Shown here: positions 15,647 through 24,130 of the stretch, in pieces | Layout: each line of letters begins with the position of its first letter | How positions within the stretch are numbered: position 1 is the first letter of the stretch | Source of the DNA: Scandinavium hiltneri | Lineage (GTDB): Bacteria; Pseudomonadota; Gammaproteobacteria; Enterobacterales; Enterobacteriaceae | Direction of reading: 5' to 3' | DNA: 64,000 nt | Assembly: GCF_024764835.1 (NCBI RefSeq) | Contig: NZ_JALIGE010000076.1 | Span: forward strand, 310,001 to 374,000 | The notes under the pieces: generated by a model | Databases searched by the model: none | Told to the model about the DNA's origin: nothing | What the model saw: the letters and a program-made list of their open reading frames with translations, nothing else | Made by a program: the position numbers and the translations under genes

Positions 15647-16256
15647 CCTTCTTTTTCCCCGTCAGCGTCTCTGCCCACTCAAGGAGATGCTGACGGCGGT
15701 GCAACGGTATGATGGCCGCATGTATTCCTGTTATTGCCCCCTCAAGTGCGAACAGCACATTGATACTTAAATCCTTCCGCATAGCACGCAGTCGATACCA
15801 CGCCGCCGCCGCGCCCAACTTTTGTAACGTGTCCAGATCGTGAATCCCCGCCTCCGTCAGCAGTAACTCCAGTTGAAAGCTGATATTGGGCAGGTTACGC
15901 ATTCGCTGTGGGTCGCTTCGACGCTGCTTCTCGTTTTGCGCTCCACGGAGTGACATCGCAGACATGTTCAATAACAGAGACTGATCCTGCCAAAGGTTTT
16001 CGTCGACCCAATAGTAATTTAGCGATATCGGGCGGCCACGCTTAACAAGCGTTAACAACCGCTGTGGCGTTGCCACATTATAGGTCGCACTTTGTTCACA
16101 CACCCGGAGGTAAAGCTCTCCATGAGCCACCATGGCGAAGACGGTGTCATCAATGGAAAGGCTATATCCCCCAAACAATGCACGGTGATGAATTTTCCCC
16201 AGAGAAGACAAACATTCTTCACACTGATAGATCCTTTTAATTGATATTTTTCCCAT
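15627..16256 (-). CDS. sxy: Sxy/TfoX, CRP-S coactivator (competence regulator)
   Basis: A 209-aa regulator, the same length as E. coli Sxy. The N-terminal TfoX domain is recognisable (YGGYSLSIDDTVFAMVAHGE, LYLRVCEQS). The C-terminal domain is GIHDLDTLQKLGAAAAWYRL-like. Family knowledge: Sxy acts with CRP at CRP-S promoters to switch on DNA uptake and other genes. In E. coli its expression is under strong translational and autoregulatory control. A competence-type comEC gene is encoded at the right end of this window and belongs to the same regulon in related species. The start is preceded by GGACAGAATC, with no strong Shine-Dalgarno sequence, which fits low basal translation. Confidence 0.9.
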   Translation of the reverse strand: MGKISIKRIYQCEECLSSLGKIHHRALFGGYSLSIDDTVFAMVAHGELYLRVCEQSATYNVATPQRLLTLVKRGRPISLNYYWVDENLWQDQSLLLNMSAMSLRGAQNEKQRRSDPQRMRNLPNISFQLELLLTEAGIHDLDTLQKLGAAAAWYRLRAMRKDLSINVLFALEGAITGIHAAIIPLHRRQHLLEWAETLTGKKKAMPEEG

Positions 16257-16432
16257 GATTCTGTCCTGTAATCATGCAGTTATATGAAAGGGTTTTGATA
16301 GCGGATCCGTTAATGAAGAACATAAGGAAGTTCAATTACGGGGGCAAGAGGTTCTTATCCAGAGGTCCTATTCTGTGCAATATTTGCGAGGAGCTTTCAG
16401 AAAATGAAGTTGATCTTTCGTCTGACCAGGTA

Positions 16433-16452
16433 TACTGTATATTCATACAGTA
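16433..16452 (+). promoter_or_regulatory. LexA (SOS) box of sulA
   Basis: TACTGTATATTCATACAGTA is a near-perfect LexA operator: CTG-N10-CAG with the alternating AT centre. It lies 22 bases before the sulA start and would overlap the promoter, so sulA is repressed by LexA and induced by DNA damage. Confidence 0.95.
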
Positions 16453-16473
16453 ACCCACAGGGCGGGATTCACT

Positions 16474-16971
16474 ATGTACACTTCAGGTTATGCAAATCGC
16501 ACATCAATGGTTTCTGCAACTGCAGTCGACCATCCACAGCACAGTTCTACTGGGCTTATCAGCGAAGTGCTTTATCGTGAGGATCAGCCGATGATGACTC
16601 AACTGCTGCTGTTACCCCTTTTACAGCAGCTTGGCCAGCAAGATCGCTGGCAGCTGTGGCTCACGCCGCAGCAGAAACTGAGTCGACAGTGGGTTCAGGC
16701 ATCGGGCCTTCCGCTGTCTAAAGTTATGCAAGTTAGCCAAATGTTGCCAGAAATGACGCTTGAATCTATGATTCGCGCACTTCGTACCGGGAACTATAGT
16801 GTTGTTATTGGCTGGGTTACCGAAGAGTTGAGCGAAGATGAACATCATCGACTCACGATTGCGGCCGAAGAAGGTAACGCAATGGGCTTTATTATGCGTC
16901 CTGTCAGAACCACTTCCCTGCCCACGAGACAGTTTTCTGGCCTTAAAATTCACTCTAATTTGTATCATTGA
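16474..16971 (+). CDS. sulA: SulA, SOS-induced inhibitor of FtsZ
   Basis: A 165-aa cell-division inhibitor. On DNA damage it binds FtsZ and blocks Z-ring polymerisation until Lon degrades it. The central core REDQPMMTQLLLLPLLQQLG and WLTPQQKLSRQWVQASGLPL match E. coli closely. The C-terminal tail GLKIHSNLYH, ending in the histidine needed for recognition by Lon, is complete. The N-terminal ~35 residues vary, as usual for the family. Expression is controlled by the LexA box at 16433-16452. A terminator follows at 16979. It is divergent from sxy. Confidence 0.96.
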   Translation: MYTSGYANRTSMVSATAVDHPQHSSTGLISEVLYREDQPMMTQLLLLPLLQQLGQQDRWQLWLTPQQKLSRQWVQASGLPLSKVMQVSQMLPEMTLESMIRALRTGNYSVVIGWVTEELSEDEHHRLTIAAEEGNAMGFIMRPVRTTSLPTRQFSGLKIHSNLYH

Positions 16972-16978
16972 GTAAAAT

Positions 16979-17003
16979 TAGGATTATTCCTAGCATTTTT
17001 TTT
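16979..17003 (+). terminator. Terminator of sulA
   Basis: Short stem TAGGA (16979-16983) / TCCTA (16988-16992) followed by GCA and eight T residues (16996-17003). It starts 8 bases past the sulA stop. A second hairpin, TAACCCGC / GCGGGTTA at 17014-17037, follows without a T-tract. Confidence 0.7.
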
Positions 17004-17158
17004 ACCCTGTCTATAACCCGCTATTTTTTGCGGGTTAATTTAGGAAAATGCTTGTCTGGTGCGGTTCTCAGCATTTTGCTCGGCACAAAAATTCAACATA
17101 AATGTTAAATATTGTGTATACAACTCTTTTTTTTTCATATGCCTGACAGAGTTCACAC

Positions 17159-17327
17159 TTGTAAGTTTTCGAGTACGTTGTAGACTTTACATCGCCAGGG
17201 GTGATCGGCTTAAGCCACAGATTACGGCGTAGTTACTGAATTAGGCTCCGCCCCCGGTGAAGGATTTAACCGTGAACTTCTAAATGGATATTCATGGCGA
17301 TTTTTGGATGATAACGAGGCGCAAAAA
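17159..17327 (+). promoter_or_regulatory. ompA promoter and long 5' leader
   Basis: A -35 TTGTAA (17159-17164) and a -10 TAGACT (17181-17186) are 16 bases apart, in a block very similar to the E. coli ompA promoter (TTCACACTTGTAAGTTTTC, then ACGTTGTAGACTTTACATCG). The transcript should start near 17193 and have a ~135-base leader. The leader ends with ATAACGAGGCGCAAAAA before the ATG. In E. coli this leader makes ompA mRNA very stable and contains the target of the small RNA MicA next to the ribosome-binding site. The 155 bases before the promoter are AT-rich. Confidence 0.82.
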
Positions 17328-18380
17328 ATGAAAAAGACAGCTATCGCGATTGCAGTGGCACTGGCAGGCTTCGCTACTGTAGCGCAAGCCGCACCGAAAG
17401 ATAACACCTGGTATGCTGGTGGTAAATTGGGCTGGTCTCAGTTCCATGATACTGGCTGGTATGACAGCTCCCTGAACAACAACGGTCCAACCCACGACAG
17501 CCAGCTCGGCGCAGGTGCGTTCGGTGGTTACCAGGTAAACCCGTATGTTGGTTTCGAAATGGGTTATGACTGGCTGGGCCGTATGCCTTATAAAGGCGAC
17601 GTAACTAACGGCGCATTCAAAGCTCAAGGCGTTCAGCTGACTGCTAAACTGGGTTACCCGGTAACCGACGATCTGGACGTTTATACCCGTCTGGGCGGCA
17701 TGGTATGGCGCGCTGACTCCAGCAACAACCAAACCAGCGACAACCACGACACCGGTGTTTCCCCAGTAGTTGCTGGCGGCGTTGAGTGGGCAGTGACCCG
17801 TGACATCGCTACCCGTCTGGAATACCAGTGGGTTAACAACATCGGCGACGCAGGCACCGTAGGTGTTCGTCCTGATAACACCATGCTGAGCGTTGGTGTT
17901 TCTTACCGCTTCGGCCAGGACGATGTTGCTCCAGTTGTAGCTCCGGCTCCAGCTCCAGCTCCAGAAGTACAGACCAAGCACTTCACTCTGAAGTCTGACG
18001 TTCTGTTCAACTTCAACAAAGCGACTCTGAAACCAGAAGGTCAGCAGGCACTGGATCAGCTGTACTCCCAGCTGAGCAACCTGGATCCTAAAGACGGTTC
18101 AGTAGTGGTTCTGGGCTTCACCGACCGTATCGGTTCTGATTCCTACAACCAGAAACTGTCTGAGCAGCGTGCACAGTCTGTTGTCGATTACCTCGTATCT
18201 AAAGGTATCCCGGCTAACAAGATCTCCCCACGTGGTATGGGCGAATCTAACCCAGTTACCGGCAACACCTGTGACAACGTGAAAGCTCGCGCTGCACTGA
18301 TCGATTGCCTGGCTCCAGATCGTCGCGTAGAGATCGAAGTTAAAGGTAGCAAAGACGTTGTAACTCAGCCACAGGCTTAA
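17328..18380 (+). CDS. ompA: OmpA, outer-membrane beta-barrel and peptidoglycan anchor
   Basis: A 350-aa outer-membrane protein. The signal peptide is residues 1-21 (MKKTAIAIAVALAGFATVAQ-A). Residues ~22-195 form the eight-strand barrel with variable surface loops (for example around DTGWYDSSLNNNGPTHDS). A proline-alanine hinge (APAPAPAPE) follows. The C-terminal OmpA-like domain binds diaminopimelate of murein (FNFNKATLKPEGQQALDQLY, NQKLSEQRAQSVVDYL, and two cysteines in GNTCDNVKARAALIDC). I used ATG 17328, 8 codons inside the longest frame, because it starts the signal peptide and follows ACGAGGCGC. Codon use is strongly biased, as expected for a very abundant protein. Confidence 0.98.
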   Translation: MKKTAIAIAVALAGFATVAQAAPKDNTWYAGGKLGWSQFHDTGWYDSSLNNNGPTHDSQLGAGAFGGYQVNPYVGFEMGYDWLGRMPYKGDVTNGAFKAQGVQLTAKLGYPVTDDLDVYTRLGGMVWRADSSNNQTSDNHDTGVSPVVAGGVEWAVTRDIATRLEYQWVNNIGDAGTVGVRPDNTMLSVGVSYRFGQDDVAPVVAPAPAPAPEVQTKHFTLKSDVLFNFNKATLKPEGQQALDQLYSQLSNLDPKDGSVVVLGFTDRIGSDSYNQKLSEQRAQSVVDYLVSKGIPANKISPRGMGESNPVTGNTCDNVKARAALIDCLAPDRRVEIEVKGSKDVVTQPQA

Positions 18381-18393
18381 GTTATCGTCTAAT

Positions 18394-18421
18394 AAAAAAC
18401 CCCGCAACGCGGGGTTTTTTA
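18394..18421 (+). terminator. Terminator of ompA
   Basis: Stem AAAAAACCCCGC with GCGGGGTTTTTT (18394-18405 / 18409-18420), loop AAC. The A and T runs on both sides make it a good terminator in both directions, serving ompA and the convergent matP. Confidence 0.93.
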
Positions 18422-18443
18422 TATTCTGAATTCAGGTGGGTTA

Positions 18444-18896
18444 CTACTCTTTCCCTAACAACGCCTGCAAATCTTGCTTGAGCGTTGTCATCTTGCTCGC
18501 ATACTTCTCTTTGTTTTCCGCATCCTCAATTAACTGCACTATCGTCTCCGACAAAGTCTTACCCCGGCGATGTGCCAGGCCCGCCAGGCGTTGCCAGACG
18601 ATAAACTCCAGGTCGATAGACTTCTTGCGAGTATGCTGATGCTCGGCGTTGAAGTGACGCTTACGTCGCGCTCGAATTGTTTGCTTCATACGATTAAACA
18701 GCGCCGGATTCATGTGCTGCTCAATCCAGTCGTTGACCTGTACAGGTTCGTTTTCGAGCGTCAACAAGGTATCTACCGCATCTTGCGCAGCGCTGGCCTC
18801 AATGTAGCGGGTGATCAGCTCACCTTCCCGGTGCTTTTTAACCAGGTACTTCCATTTCCAGCCGCTTTCAAGGTTTTCCAGTTGTTGATATTTCAT
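18444..18896 (-). CDS. matP: MatP, Ter macrodomain organiser
   Basis: A 150-aa DNA-binding protein that binds matS sites in the replication terminus region and condenses the Ter macrodomain. It also links it to the divisome through ZapB and keeps MukBEF away from Ter. The N-terminal four-helix part (MKYQQLENLESGWKWKYLVK) is followed by the ribbon-helix-helix (RKKSIDLEFIVWQRLAGLAH, RRGKTLSETI) and a C-terminal coiled-coil (AENKEKYASKMTTLKQDLQ). All parts are complete. The length equals E. coli MatP. It is divergent from lonH and convergent with ompA. Confidence 0.96.
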   Translation of the reverse strand: MKYQQLENLESGWKWKYLVKKHREGELITRYIEASAAQDAVDTLLTLENEPVQVNDWIEQHMNPALFNRMKQTIRARRKRHFNAEHQHTRKKSIDLEFIVWQRLAGLAHRRGKTLSETIVQLIEDAENKEKYASKMTTLKQDLQALLGKE

Positions 18897-19080
18897 TGCG
18901 ATCTCAATGTGACCGTGTAACTCATTTCAGGATAACAGGTTTTTGCTGATGTGCTGAGAAGAAATCGCCCTGAGCGAGTGAGGCTATTCTCCTTCAGAAA
19001 GTTGCCCGCTAATCCCCGTGTGCTGAGTGTCGCCTTGAGGTATAATCACCCGCTTTACATCTGACTAAAAAACAGCGACT

Positions 19081-20838
19081 TTGACGATTACAAAACTTTC
19101 ACGGCGCGATTTAGCCCCCGATCTTGAGGCTTATCAGACGCTGTTTGCCCAGCCTGATTTGGCAACCGAAACCGATTCCTTACCCGGCGAACTGCAGGCA
19201 CGCCTGCACTACGCGCTGGATCAATTCCTCTATCCTCAGGCCATATCTGACTTCCTGTTGGTGAAAGCCCCGGAAGAACCTGAGTATCTACAGTTACTGA
19301 GCGATGCCACTCGCGAACGTCGCGACGATGCACAGCCGCTCTGTGGTGTCCGTTACACGGTCAGCGGCAATCAGGTTACCCTGACTGAGGGCACCTCGCC
19401 CGAAGACAATTTCGCAAGCCAGAGGCCAGTAATTCAGGCTGATTGGGTTGAAGCCGAGCAACTGTTTGGCTGTGTTCGTCAGTTCAATGGTGAAATCAGC
19501 CTCCAGCCAGGTCTCGTGCATCAGGCTAACGGCGGCGTTTTAATCCTCTCCTTACGCAGCCTGCTTTCTCAGCCGCTGCTGTGGATGCGGCTGAAGAACA
19601 TCGTCTCCCATCAGCGTTTTGACTGGCTGACCTTTGACGATGCCCGTCCCCTGCCCGTCAGCATTCCTTCTATGCCGCTGTCGCTGAAGGTGATGCTGGT
19701 TGGTGAGCGTGAATCGCTGGCCGATTTCCAGGACATGGAGCCGGAACTGTGCGAAAAAGCCATCTACAGTGAATATGAAGATAATCTGCAGGTCGTTGAT
19801 GAAGATTCGCAGAAACTCTGGTGTCAGTGGGTGTGGCATATTGCCCGCGGTCTGAATTTACCTGGCCCCGATACCGACGCCTGGCCGCTGCTCATTCAGG
19901 AAGGCGCACGATACACCGGTGACCAACAGGCGCTGCCGTTGTGCCCACTGTGGATTGGCCGCCAGCTGCGTGAAGCCGCTGCCTTCAGTGAAGGTGAACG
20001 TTTTAGCGCAGAACAGCTGAACACCATGCTGGTTCAACGCCAGTGGCGTGAAGGTTATTTGGCAGAGCGCATGCAGGATGAAATTCTGCTTGAACAGATC
20101 CTTATCGAAACGGAAGGCGAACAGATAGGCCAGATTAACGCCCTGTCTGTGGTCGAATTTCCAGGTCACCCGCGCGCCTTCGGTGAACCTTCGCGTATCA
20201 GTTGCGTAGTTCACATTGGTGACGGTGAGTTCACGGATATCGAACGCAAAGCAGAGCTCGGCGGTAACATCCATGCCAAAGGCATGATGATTATGCAGGC
20301 GTTTTTGATGGCTGAACTGGGCCTGGACCAACAGATCCCCTTCTCCGCGTCTCTCACCTTCGAGCAGTCGTACAGCGAAGTCGACGGAGACAGCGCATCA
20401 ATGGCCGAATTGTGTGCCCTGATCAGTGCCCTGTCGAACGTGCCGGTCAATCAGAGCATGGCCATCACTGGGTCCGTTGACCAGTTTGGTCGTGCGCAGC
20501 CGGTAGGCGGTCTCAATGAAAAAATTGAAGGTTTCTTTGCTATCTGTCAACAGCGCGGCCTGACCGGGAAACAGGGGATTATCATTCCTTCTGCAAACGT
20601 GCGTCATCTCAGCCTTGCGCAGGACGTACAGAAAGCAGTGGAAGCCGGTGAATTCTCACTCTGGGCAATTGATGATGTGACGGATGCGTTGCCACTATTG
20701 ACGCAGTTGATTTGGGACGGCGAAGGCCAGACCACGCTTCTGCAAACCATTCAGGAACGTATTGCTCAGGCAAATCAGCAGGATACGCGTCATCGCCCGT
20801 GGGCAATGCGCTGGTTAAACTGGTTTCATTCAAACTGA
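19081..20838 (+). CDS. lonH: LonH (YcbZ), Lon-protease homologue with TTG start
   Basis: A 585-aa protein of the Lon/LonB family. The C-terminal third is the S16 protease domain. The Ser-Lys dyad is visible as Ser438 (in GDSASMAE) and Lys481 (in GGLNEKIEGFF). The N-terminal ~370 residues resemble the AAA+ part of LonB-type proteins (VHQANGGVLILSLRSLLSQP) but I see no GxxGxGK[ST] Walker A motif, so it is probably not an active ATPase. The start is TTG at 19081, which matches the family N terminus MTITKL. No upstream in-frame ATG gives a better start. E. coli YcbZ is poorly characterised. The FadR site for fabA overlaps its stop codon. Confidence 0.9.
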   Translation: MTITKLSRRDLAPDLEAYQTLFAQPDLATETDSLPGELQARLHYALDQFLYPQAISDFLLVKAPEEPEYLQLLSDATRERRDDAQPLCGVRYTVSGNQVTLTEGTSPEDNFASQRPVIQADWVEAEQLFGCVRQFNGEISLQPGLVHQANGGVLILSLRSLLSQPLLWMRLKNIVSHQRFDWLTFDDARPLPVSIPSMPLSLKVMLVGERESLADFQDMEPELCEKAIYSEYEDNLQVVDEDSQKLWCQWVWHIARGLNLPGPDTDAWPLLIQEGARYTGDQQALPLCPLWIGRQLREAAAFSEGERFSAEQLNTMLVQRQWREGYLAERMQDEILLEQILIETEGEQIGQINALSVVEFPGHPRAFGEPSRISCVVHIGDGEFTDIERKAELGGNIHAKGMMIMQAFLMAELGLDQQIPFSASLTFEQSYSEVDGDSASMAELCALISALSNVPVNQSMAITGSVDQFGRAQPVGGLNEKIEGFFAICQQRGLTGKQGIIIPSANVRHLSLAQDVQKAVEAGEFSLWAIDDVTDALPLLTQLIWDGEGQTTLLQTIQERIAQANQQDTRHRPWAMRWLNWFHSN

Positions 20839-20868
20839 TCGGACTTGTTCAGCGTACACGTGTTAGCT
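20833..20868 (+). promoter_or_regulatory. FadR site and FabR palindrome upstream of fabA
   Basis: AACTGATCGGACTTGTT (20833-20849) fits the FadR operator pattern AActGGTCnGAcnTGTT. AGCGTACACGTGTTAGCT (20851-20868) is the FabR palindrome known from E. coli fabA and fabB. FadR activates and FabR represses, together matching FabA supply to the unsaturated acyl pool. The FadR site overlaps the lonH stop codon (20836-20838), so the fabA promoter begins inside lonH. Confidence 0.88.
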
Positions 20869-20907
20869 ATCCTGCGTCGCGAACTCAAAATAAGGCTTAC
20901 TGAAAAC

Positions 20908-21426
20908 ATGGTAGATAAACGCGAATCCTATTCAAAAGAAGATCTTCTTGCCTCCGGACGCGGCGAACTGTTTGGCGAAAAAGGCCCGCAGCTTCCGTCA
21001 GCCAACATGCTGATGATGGATCGTGTCATCAAAATGACCGAGACAGGCGGTAACTTCGATAAAGGCTACGTGGAAGCAGAGCTGGATATCAATCCTGACC
21101 TGTGGTTCTTCGGTTGCCACTTCATCGGCGACCCGGTAATGCCTGGCTGCCTGGGCCTGGATGCCATGTGGCAGCTGGTCGGCTTCTACCTGGGCTGGCT
21201 CGGCGGCGAAGGCAAAGGCCGCGCACTGGGCGTTGGCGAGGTGAAATTCACTGGCCAAATTCTGCCTACCGCGAAAAAAGTGACCTATCGCATCCACTTC
21301 AAACGCGTGATCAACCGCCGTCTGATCCTGGGTATCGCTGATGGTGAAGTCCTGGTTGACGGTCATCGCATCTACGAAGCGACTGACCTGAAAGTGGGTC
21401 TGTTCCAGGACACTTCTGCGTTCTGA
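20908..21426 (+). CDS. fabA: FabA, 3-hydroxydecanoyl-ACP dehydratase/isomerase
   Basis: A 172-aa enzyme that dehydrates 3-hydroxydecanoyl-ACP and isomerises the trans-2 product to cis-3-decenoyl-ACP, the branch point to unsaturated fatty acids. The catalytic His71 (His70 without the Met) is in WFFGCHFIGDPVMPGCLGLD and Asp85 ends the same motif. The fold is a dimeric hot dog. The ATG at 20908 matches the family N terminus MVDKRESYSKEDL and is preceded by TAAGG. The frame extends further upstream but that part holds the FabR operator. A strong terminator follows. Confidence 0.98.
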   Translation: MVDKRESYSKEDLLASGRGELFGEKGPQLPSANMLMMDRVIKMTETGGNFDKGYVEAELDINPDLWFFGCHFIGDPVMPGCLGLDAMWQLVGFYLGWLGGEGKGRALGVGEVKFTGQILPTAKKVTYRIHFKRVINRRLILGIADGEVLVDGHRIYEATDLKVGLFQDTSAF

Positions 21427-21461
21427 TGCGTTTAACGCACTTCCGGGTGCGTAGAAACGGC

Positions 21462-21493
21462 GAAGCCTCTGCATGCAGAGGCTTCTTTGTTTT
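21462..21493 (+). terminator. Terminator of fabA
   Basis: Perfect inverted repeat GAAGCCTCTGCA / TGCAGAGGCTTC (21462-21485), then TTTGTTTT. It lies between the convergent ends of fabA and rmf. The strong T-tract is on the plus strand. Confidence 0.88.
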
Positions 21494-21505
21494 AAAGAGA
21501 CAGCA

Positions 21506-21673
21506 TCAGGCGATTACTGCCCTGTCCTCCATGGCTTCTCGCCAGCCTCCCAGCCAGTGCGACCTTTGGTTTAAGGTCTGATAAGGACAGATTTCTTTTG
21601 ATTTGCCAGCGATGCCAGCCTGGTACCCACGTTGATGTGCCCGTTCCAGGCGATCACGTTTTTGTCTCTTCAT
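21506..21673 (-). CDS. rmf: Rmf, ribosome modulation (hibernation) factor
   Basis: A 55-aa basic protein read directly from the minus strand from ATG 21673 to TGA at 21506-21508. The sequence begins MKRQKRDRLERAHQRGYQAG, continues with IAGKSKEICPYQTLNQRSHW and ends LGGWREAMEDRAVIA. It matches E. coli Rmf nearly residue for residue. In stationary phase Rmf binds the 30S subunit near the anti-Shine-Dalgarno sequence and dimerises ribosomes into 100S particles. It lies downstream of pqiABC on the same strand. The pqiC terminator separates them, so it has its own promoter. The start is preceded by AACGAGGC. Confidence 0.97.
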   Translation of the reverse strand: MKRQKRDRLERAHQRGYQAGIAGKSKEICPYQTLNQRSHWLGGWREAMEDRAVIA

Positions 21674-21873
21674 GCCTCGTTTCCCTCATTTTTTGAGTCT
21701 GGTGGAAAAGAAAACAGTGGTCATCAAATGTGCAACCACACATTAGGGATACCCTGAATCCGCCACAGCGTCAATGCGCAAAATTCACGCCAGTGTCATA
21801 TTTGTGAGCTACTCAGAAGTTCATTTGTACAAAAATTGTGGAGCCGGACAACTAACCGTCTGACCCCAAAAAC

Positions 21874-21906
21874 AAAAAAACCGCAGCAGAAACATGTCTG
21901 CTGCGG
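21874..21906 (-). terminator. Terminator of the pqi operon
   Basis: Stem CCGCAGCAGA (21881-21890) / TCTGCTGCGG (21897-21906). On the minus strand it is followed by TTTTTTTGTTTTT. It lies 22 bases past the pqiC stop. Confidence 0.93.
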
Positions 21907-21928
21907 TTTTAACGGTGATGAATTTTAC

Positions 21929-22489
21929 TTATGGCAAGCGATTAATCGACTGTGCAATAGATGTCGCTTCCTGACTCCAGGCCTGTGCCAGCGTTTTCAC
22001 CATCGCGTCATAGCCGTCTTGCTGCTGTTTGACCTCGATATTGAACGGACGCTTAATTAGATGCCCTTGATGGTTCAGGAGCCACTCTCCGCTCACAATC
22101 ACCTTCCCGTCATAACGGCCGTGGAAACCGCTCACATTGACGTTGAGGGTGTCCTGGTCGCTGCCCAGCGGTTGCGACGCAACAACCCAGCCCGGAAGCT
22201 GAGTGCTGAGGTTCGCCACCAGCGTAGTACGCAGTTGCTGGTCCAGCGGGCTTGCCCACAGGTTATTGTTCGCAATTACATACTGAACATCACTGGTCTG
22301 ATACACCACGCCGTTTCCGGCGAGGTAATCAGGGATGCTCACCTGCTCAACCCACAGCAGGTGACTGCCCTGGCTGGCCGTGCTTTGCACGCCAGCCTGA
22401 GGAAGAGGCAGTTGATAGTAAGTTTTGTTGTCACTGCTGCTGCACGCCGACAGCAGGCAAGCTAATGCTACGGGTAGCCATTTTTTCAT
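21929..22489 (-). CDS. pqiC: PqiC (YmbA), outer-membrane lipoprotein of the Pqi system
   Basis: A 186-aa lipoprotein with signal peptide and lipobox (MKKWLPVALACLLSAC, Cys16). Residue +2 is serine, so it is sent to the outer membrane. The DUF330/ABC-transporter-auxiliary domain follows (YYQLPLPQAGVQ, LWVEQVSIPDYLAGNGVVYQ). PqiC docks the periplasm-spanning PqiB tube to the outer membrane. Its ATG overlaps the end of pqiB by 4 bases (22486-22489), so translation is coupled. Confidence 0.95.
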   Translation of the reverse strand: MKKWLPVALACLLSACSSSDNKTYYQLPLPQAGVQSTASQGSHLLWVEQVSIPDYLAGNGVVYQTSDVQYVIANNNLWASPLDQQLRTTLVANLSTQLPGWVVASQPLGSDQDTLNVNVSGFHGRYDGKVIVSGEWLLNHQGHLIKRPFNIEVKQQQDGYDAMVKTLAQAWSQEATSIAQSINRLP

Positions 22490-24126
22490 TCTTTCGCCCT
22501 CTTCGGCTGCGGATCCTTTTTATCCTTCGCTTCGAACACCAACGCGTTGCTCTTATTGTTGAGTGTTTTCAGCACGGGCTGCAGTTCACGGAGTACCTGA
22601 TCCAGGCGCTGCATATCGCCGACCATTTTGTTGTATGCCGCAGAACCAGGCTGGAAGCCCTGCATACTACGGTTCAGCTCACGCAGCGTTTTCTGCATGT
22701 CGGCTGGCAGGTCCTGCATCGACTGGCTACCGGTAATCTTATTCAGATTATCCAGCGTCGCCTGCACGTGCTTCATGGTTTTCTGGCTTTCCGCCAGCGA
22801 GTTTGTGGCCTGTTCAATCAACGGATTGATTGGCAGATTATTGATTTTATCCAGCGCATCCATCAGGCGTTGCTGGATTTGCGCCAGCCCACCGCTCACG
22901 GTCGGGATAATGTCAAAACCACCAAACTCGCGGAACTTGCCGCGCGGTTCAGCTTTCGGATAGAAGTCGAGATCGATGTAAAGCGCCCCGGTCACCAGAT
23001 TACCCGACTTGAGCGAGCCACGAAGGCCACGTTCAATCAGAGTATCCAGATGACTGCGAATATCCGGATCGCCGCCCAGTTGGTTAACCAGACGCTCAGG
23101 CTCGATACGTATCTGGACCGGAATGCGGAAATCATCACTCAAGCGCTGATGCAGGCCCGGAATGAAGAACGGCACTTTGCCCACCGTCCCCAGACGGATG
23201 CCACGGAATTCCACCGGAGCGCCAGGCTGAAGGCCACGAACAGAATCTTTAAAGAACATCACGTAGTCAACATGCTGGGTATACATCGCATCCTGAATGG
23301 AGCGCTGATCGTCAAACAGATGATATTCCGTTTTATTCGCCACCGGCTCGCCCAGTGACTGTTCGTCAGGCACGTCAAAACTCACGCCACCACCGAACAG
23401 CGTCGATAGCGATCCCATTTCTACGCGCATACCGGCAGAAGTCAGATCCACCGCAATACCGCTGTCTTTCCAGAAACGGGCGTTGGTGGTGACCAGGCGG
23501 TCATTCGGCGCGCTGATAAACAATTGGTAAGTAATGCTGCGCTTATCGGCATTGAAGCTACTGGTTTCGACCGACCCCACGCGATAACCGCGGAACAGAA
23601 CCGGATCGCCCGGAGAAAGCTGCCCTGCTTTGTTACTTTCGAGCAGAACGCGGATACCTTTCGCATCCGGTGGCGCAAGCGGGGGGGAATCCAGGAGCTG
23701 GAATTTCTCAGGCTCAGCGCCTTTAGTCCCTGGCTGAAGTTCAATATAAGCGCCCGATAACAGCGTACCAAGGCCGCTGATACCCTCGCGCCCAACCTGC
23801 GGTTTCACGACCCAAAAGGCCGAATCACCGTGCAGTAGTTTTTCCATACCGGTGTTCAGACGCGCCTTGATTTCAACGTGCGTCAGATCGTCCGTCAGGG
23901 TTGTGCTTTCCACCACGCCGACATCCACGCTGCGGCTCTTGATGCGGGTTTTCCCGCCTTCAATACCTTCAGCGTTGGTGGTCATCAGGGTGACTTCTGG
24001 CCCTTGATGGCTGTAGTGATAAAAGAGGATCCATGCGCCGATGAGCGCGGTAACGATGGGAAAGATCCACACTGGCGACCAGTTCTTCACCTTCTGCACT
24101 TTCGCCTCTCCACTCTTGTTTTCCAT
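22486..24126 (-). CDS. pqiB: PqiB, MCE-domain periplasmic tunnel protein
   Basis: A 546-aa protein with one N-terminal transmembrane helix (WSPVWIFPIVTALIGAWILF) and three successive MCE (mammalian cell entry) domains, followed by a C-terminal helical needle (from about QQRLMDALDKINNLPINPL to the end). In E. coli PqiB hexamers form a syringe-like tube between inner and outer membranes that is thought to carry lipids. I chose ATG 24126 rather than the frame start at 24162. It follows GAGGAAAAG, matches the family (MENKSGEAKVQKVKNWSPVW) and lies just 4 bases past the pqiA stop. Confidence 0.95.
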   Translation of the reverse strand: MENKSGEAKVQKVKNWSPVWIFPIVTALIGAWILFYHYSHQGPEVTLMTTNAEGIEGGKTRIKSRSVDVGVVESTTLTDDLTHVEIKARLNTGMEKLLHGDSAFWVVKPQVGREGISGLGTLLSGAYIELQPGTKGAEPEKFQLLDSPPLAPPDAKGIRVLLESNKAGQLSPGDPVLFRGYRVGSVETSSFNADKRSITYQLFISAPNDRLVTTNARFWKDSGIAVDLTSAGMRVEMGSLSTLFGGGVSFDVPDEQSLGEPVANKTEYHLFDDQRSIQDAMYTQHVDYVMFFKDSVRGLQPGAPVEFRGIRLGTVGKVPFFIPGLHQRLSDDFRIPVQIRIEPERLVNQLGGDPDIRSHLDTLIERGLRGSLKSGNLVTGALYIDLDFYPKAEPRGKFREFGGFDIIPTVSGGLAQIQQRLMDALDKINNLPINPLIEQATNSLAESQKTMKHVQATLDNLNKITGSQSMQDLPADMQKTLRELNRSMQGFQPGSAAYNKMVGDMQRLDQVLRELQPVLKTLNNKSNALVFEAKDKKDPQPKRAKE

Positions 24127-24130
24127 GTTA

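Noticed and set aside
18444..18896. matS sites near matP
   Set aside because: I looked for GTGACRNYGTCAC by eye and saw none. In E. coli matP also lies outside the Ter domain that carries these sites. A pattern search would settle it.
22252..23358. Long open frame (368 codons, plus strand) opposite pqiB and pqiC
   Set aside because: It is the antisense shadow of two well-matched genes. It has no ribosome-binding site, an odd His/Arg/Gln-rich composition, and no recognisable domain. High GC in codon position 3 of pqiB makes stop-free antisense frames common.
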